From the NCBI GenBank assembly GCA_023954095.1, contig JAMLIQ010000002.1, positions 1-64,000 on the forward strand: a stretch of DNA of 64,000 nucleotides. Reading direction: 5' to 3'. Both the position numbers and the translations under genes were made by a program. The DNA is from Burkholderiaceae bacterium (GTDB lineage Bacteria; Pseudomonadota; Gammaproteobacteria; Burkholderiales; Burkholderiaceae_C). The notes beneath the pieces are model-generated. The model was not told the DNA's origin. It worked only from the letters and a program-made list of their open reading frames with translations, and did no database searches. Positions 62,619 to 64,000 of the stretch are shown here, in pieces (positions within the stretch are counted from its first letter, which is position 1; each line of letters starts with the position of its first letter).

Positions 62619-62665
62619 CGTTCGGGACGTAGAGGCCGGAGGTTCGAATCCTCTCACCCCGACCA
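62619..62665. repeat. attR core (47-bp direct repeat)
   Basis: Identical to 16460-16506, the 3' 47 bases of the tRNA-Pro gene including CCA. The 5' part of the tRNA is absent here, so this is the displaced end. Confidence 0.93.
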
Positions 62666-62774
62666 TATTCAGCATACCCAAGCAACATCGCTTGGCCTTC
62701 GCTGCAATTTACAGCCTCCTGGCGATCAGCGATGATAGGATGGTTTCCACACTTTCCTTCTTATCATCGGTTAC

Positions 62775-64000
62775 ATGGCTGCAGTCGATTCCGCCCAGAA
62801 AGATTCCGCATCAGTTTCCCTCCCAGGCTTGGGCAGGGCATTGATATCTGCGGGCAAACTGACCCCCAAAGCAGCGGAGGAGATCTACAAGAAATCGCTG
62901 GCCGGTCGCAGCAGTTTCATCGCTGAAGTCACGGGCACCGGTGTGGTCTCGGCCGCCGACCTGGCGCATACCGTCTCCGCTGTGTTTGGCGCACCATTGC
63001 TCGACCTCAACGCCATTGATCCCCTGCGGCTTCCCAAGGACTTGCTGGACGCCAAGATTTGTCAGTCCTACCGTGTTCTGGTTCTGAGCAAGCGCAACAA
63101 CCGCCTGATCGTTGCAACGGCAGATCCCACGGACCAGGAAGCGGCCGAGAAAATCAAATTCACCACGCAAATGGGCGTGGACTGGGTCATTGCCGAATAC
63201 GACAAGCTCTCCAAATTGGTGGACGCCAACACCAAATCGGTAGGTGAAAGTCTGGATACATTCAATTCCAGCGGCGACTTCGAATTTGACGACGTCACCG
63301 TTGAGGAATCCACCGAAGCCGCAGACACCGGTACGGCGGATGTTGAAGACGCGCCCATTGTCAAGTTCCTGCACAAGATGCTGCTTGACGCCTTCAATAT
63401 GCGGGCATCGGATTTGCATTTCGAGCCGTATGAACACCATTACCGGGTGCGTTTTCGCATTGATGGCGAATTGCGTGAAATCGCATCGCCACCGATTGCC
63501 ATCAAGGACAAGCTGGCCTCGCGGATCAAAGTGATCTCCCGCCTCGATATCTCCGAAAAACGGGTACCGCAGGACGGCCGCATGAAGCTCAAGGTGGGGC
63601 CTGACCGGGTGATCGATTTCCGCGTCAGCACCTTGCCGACCTTGTTTGGCGAAAAGATCGTGATCCGTATTCTGGACCCCAGCAGTGCCAAGATGGGAAT
63701 CGACGCGCTGGGTTACGACGCCGTGGAAAAGGAGCGCCTGCTCACCGCGATTGAACGTCCTTACGGCATGATTCTCGTCACAGGACCCACGGGTTCCGGC
63801 AAGACCGTGTCGCTCTATACCTGCTTGAATTTGCTGAACAAGCCAGGTGTCAACATTGCCACCGCGGAAGATCCTTCTGAAATCAACCTGCCGGGTGTCA
63901 ACCAGGTGAACGTGAATGACAAGGCCGGGCTGACTTTCGCTGTGGCGCTCAAGTCGTTTTTGCGCCAGGATCCCGACATCATCATGGTCGGGGAAATCCG
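62775..64000 (+). CDS. pilB: Type IV pilus assembly ATPase PilB (5' part)
   Basis: The first 408 residues of a PilB/GspE ATPase, open to the window edge. The N-terminal MshEN/T2SSE_N domain (about 20-170) is followed by the ASDLHFEPYE segment and Walker A GPTGSGKT at 337-344. The later atypical Walker B lies in RQDPDIIMVGEI at the edge. PilB drives pilus extension from the inner membrane. Its position after ispB-tRNA-Pro suggests the core gene order continues here beyond the inserted element. Confidence 0.95.
   Translation, partial: MAAVDSAQKDSASVSLPGLGRALISAGKLTPKAAEEIYKKSLAGRSSFIAEVTGTGVVSAADLAHTVSAVFGAPLLDLNAIDPLRLPKDLLDAKICQSYRVLVLSKRNNRLIVATADPTDQEAAEKIKFTTQMGVDWVIAEYDKLSKLVDANTKSVGESLDTFNSSGDFEFDDVTVEESTEAADTGTADVEDAPIVKFLHKMLLDAFNMRASDLHFEPYEHHYRVRFRIDGELREIASPPIAIKDKLASRIKVISRLDISEKRVPQDGRMKLKVGPDRVIDFRVSTLPTLFGEKIVIRILDPSSAKMGIDALGYDAVEKERLLTAIERPYGMILVTGPTGSGKTVSLYTCLNLLNKPGVNIATAEDPSEINLPGVNQVNVNDKAGLTFAVALKSFLRQDPDIIMVGEI

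Larger units (their letters stand above)
16507..62665. mobile_element. Integrated element in tRNA-Pro (integrative plasmid or ICE-like, ~46 kb)
   Basis: It is bounded by the 47-bp tRNA-derived repeats and carries a tyrosine integrase directly inside the right end. Inside are a RepA_C replication initiator, iterons with a DnaA box, a second tyrosine recombinase, a RepB-type partition remnant, a type 3 BREX system, two toxin-antitoxin pairs and many unknown genes. The flanks (ispB-tRNA-Pro and pilB) look like an interrupted chromosomal neighbourhood. No relaxase, type IV secretion or conjugation genes are visible, so self-transfer is not supported; it could be mobilised by other elements. GC falls in the 50-53 kb cargo, suggesting mixed origins. 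Confidence 0.88.

Noticed and set aside
16507-62665. Self-transmissible ICE or prophage
   Set aside because: No relaxase, coupling protein, type IV secretion, capsid, tail or lysis genes are visible within the element, so only integration and replication functions are supported.

Overview
The window is high-GC chromosomal DNA of a betaproteobacterium, most likely Comamonadaceae (Acidovorax-like). The evidence is the housekeeping protein sequences, the gene order rplU-rpmA-obgE-proB and ispB-tRNA-Pro-pilB, and short TAACGCTTATCCA-type intergenic repeats that I recall from Acidovorax-like genomes. The species assignment is inference; nothing in the window names the organism.

Layout. 1-16.5 kb is core genome: the end of a glycerol-3-phosphate ABC importer operon (ugpE partial, ugpC, ugpQ), hemA-prfA-prmC-grxD, a Lon-like AAA ATPase, a CNNM/CorC-type membrane protein, a lytic transglycosylase overlapping proS, then rppH, proB, obgE, rpmA, rplU, ispB and tRNA-Pro(CGG). 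16.507-62.665 kb is an integrated element of about 46 kb. It is bounded by a perfect 47-bp repeat of the 3' end of the tRNA-Pro gene. After the right-hand repeat the core resumes with pilB, which runs off the window.

The element looks like an integrative plasmid. Its left end has an AlpA-like DNA-binding protein, a RepA_C-family replication initiator and a second tyrosine recombinase. Its right end has the tRNA-targeting integrase, four iteron-like repeats and a consensus DnaA box. Joining the two ends in an excised circle would place origin, integrase, attP and repA within about 2.4 kb. Tandem 11-bp-phased TGTCCC repeats on both sides of the att core look like integrase arm sites.

The main cargo is a complete type 3 BREX phage-defence operon (19.5-36.2 kb, minus strand): HTH regulator, brxF, brxC, [AlbA_2/ATPase protein], [GHKL ATPase fused to a PD-(D/E)XK-like nuclease], pglX, brxH, pglZ, brxA. 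Nearly all junctions overlap or are a few bases apart. The two bracketed genes sit inside the core operon. The GHKL-nuclease fusion is the least familiar component and the best candidate for something undescribed.

Other cargo: a metallophosphoesterase pair, a three-gene operon of unknown function, a DEDD-type exonuclease, a plasmid-partition (RepB C-terminal) remnant, an AbiEii-type and a VapBC-type toxin-antitoxin pair, a run of LRR, WG-repeat and membrane proteins (42-50 kb), a low-GC cluster of small exported proteins (50-53 kb), a large lipoprotein with a beta-barrel partner, and a 1373-residue hybrid histidine kinase/response regulator with an AraC-type output domain.
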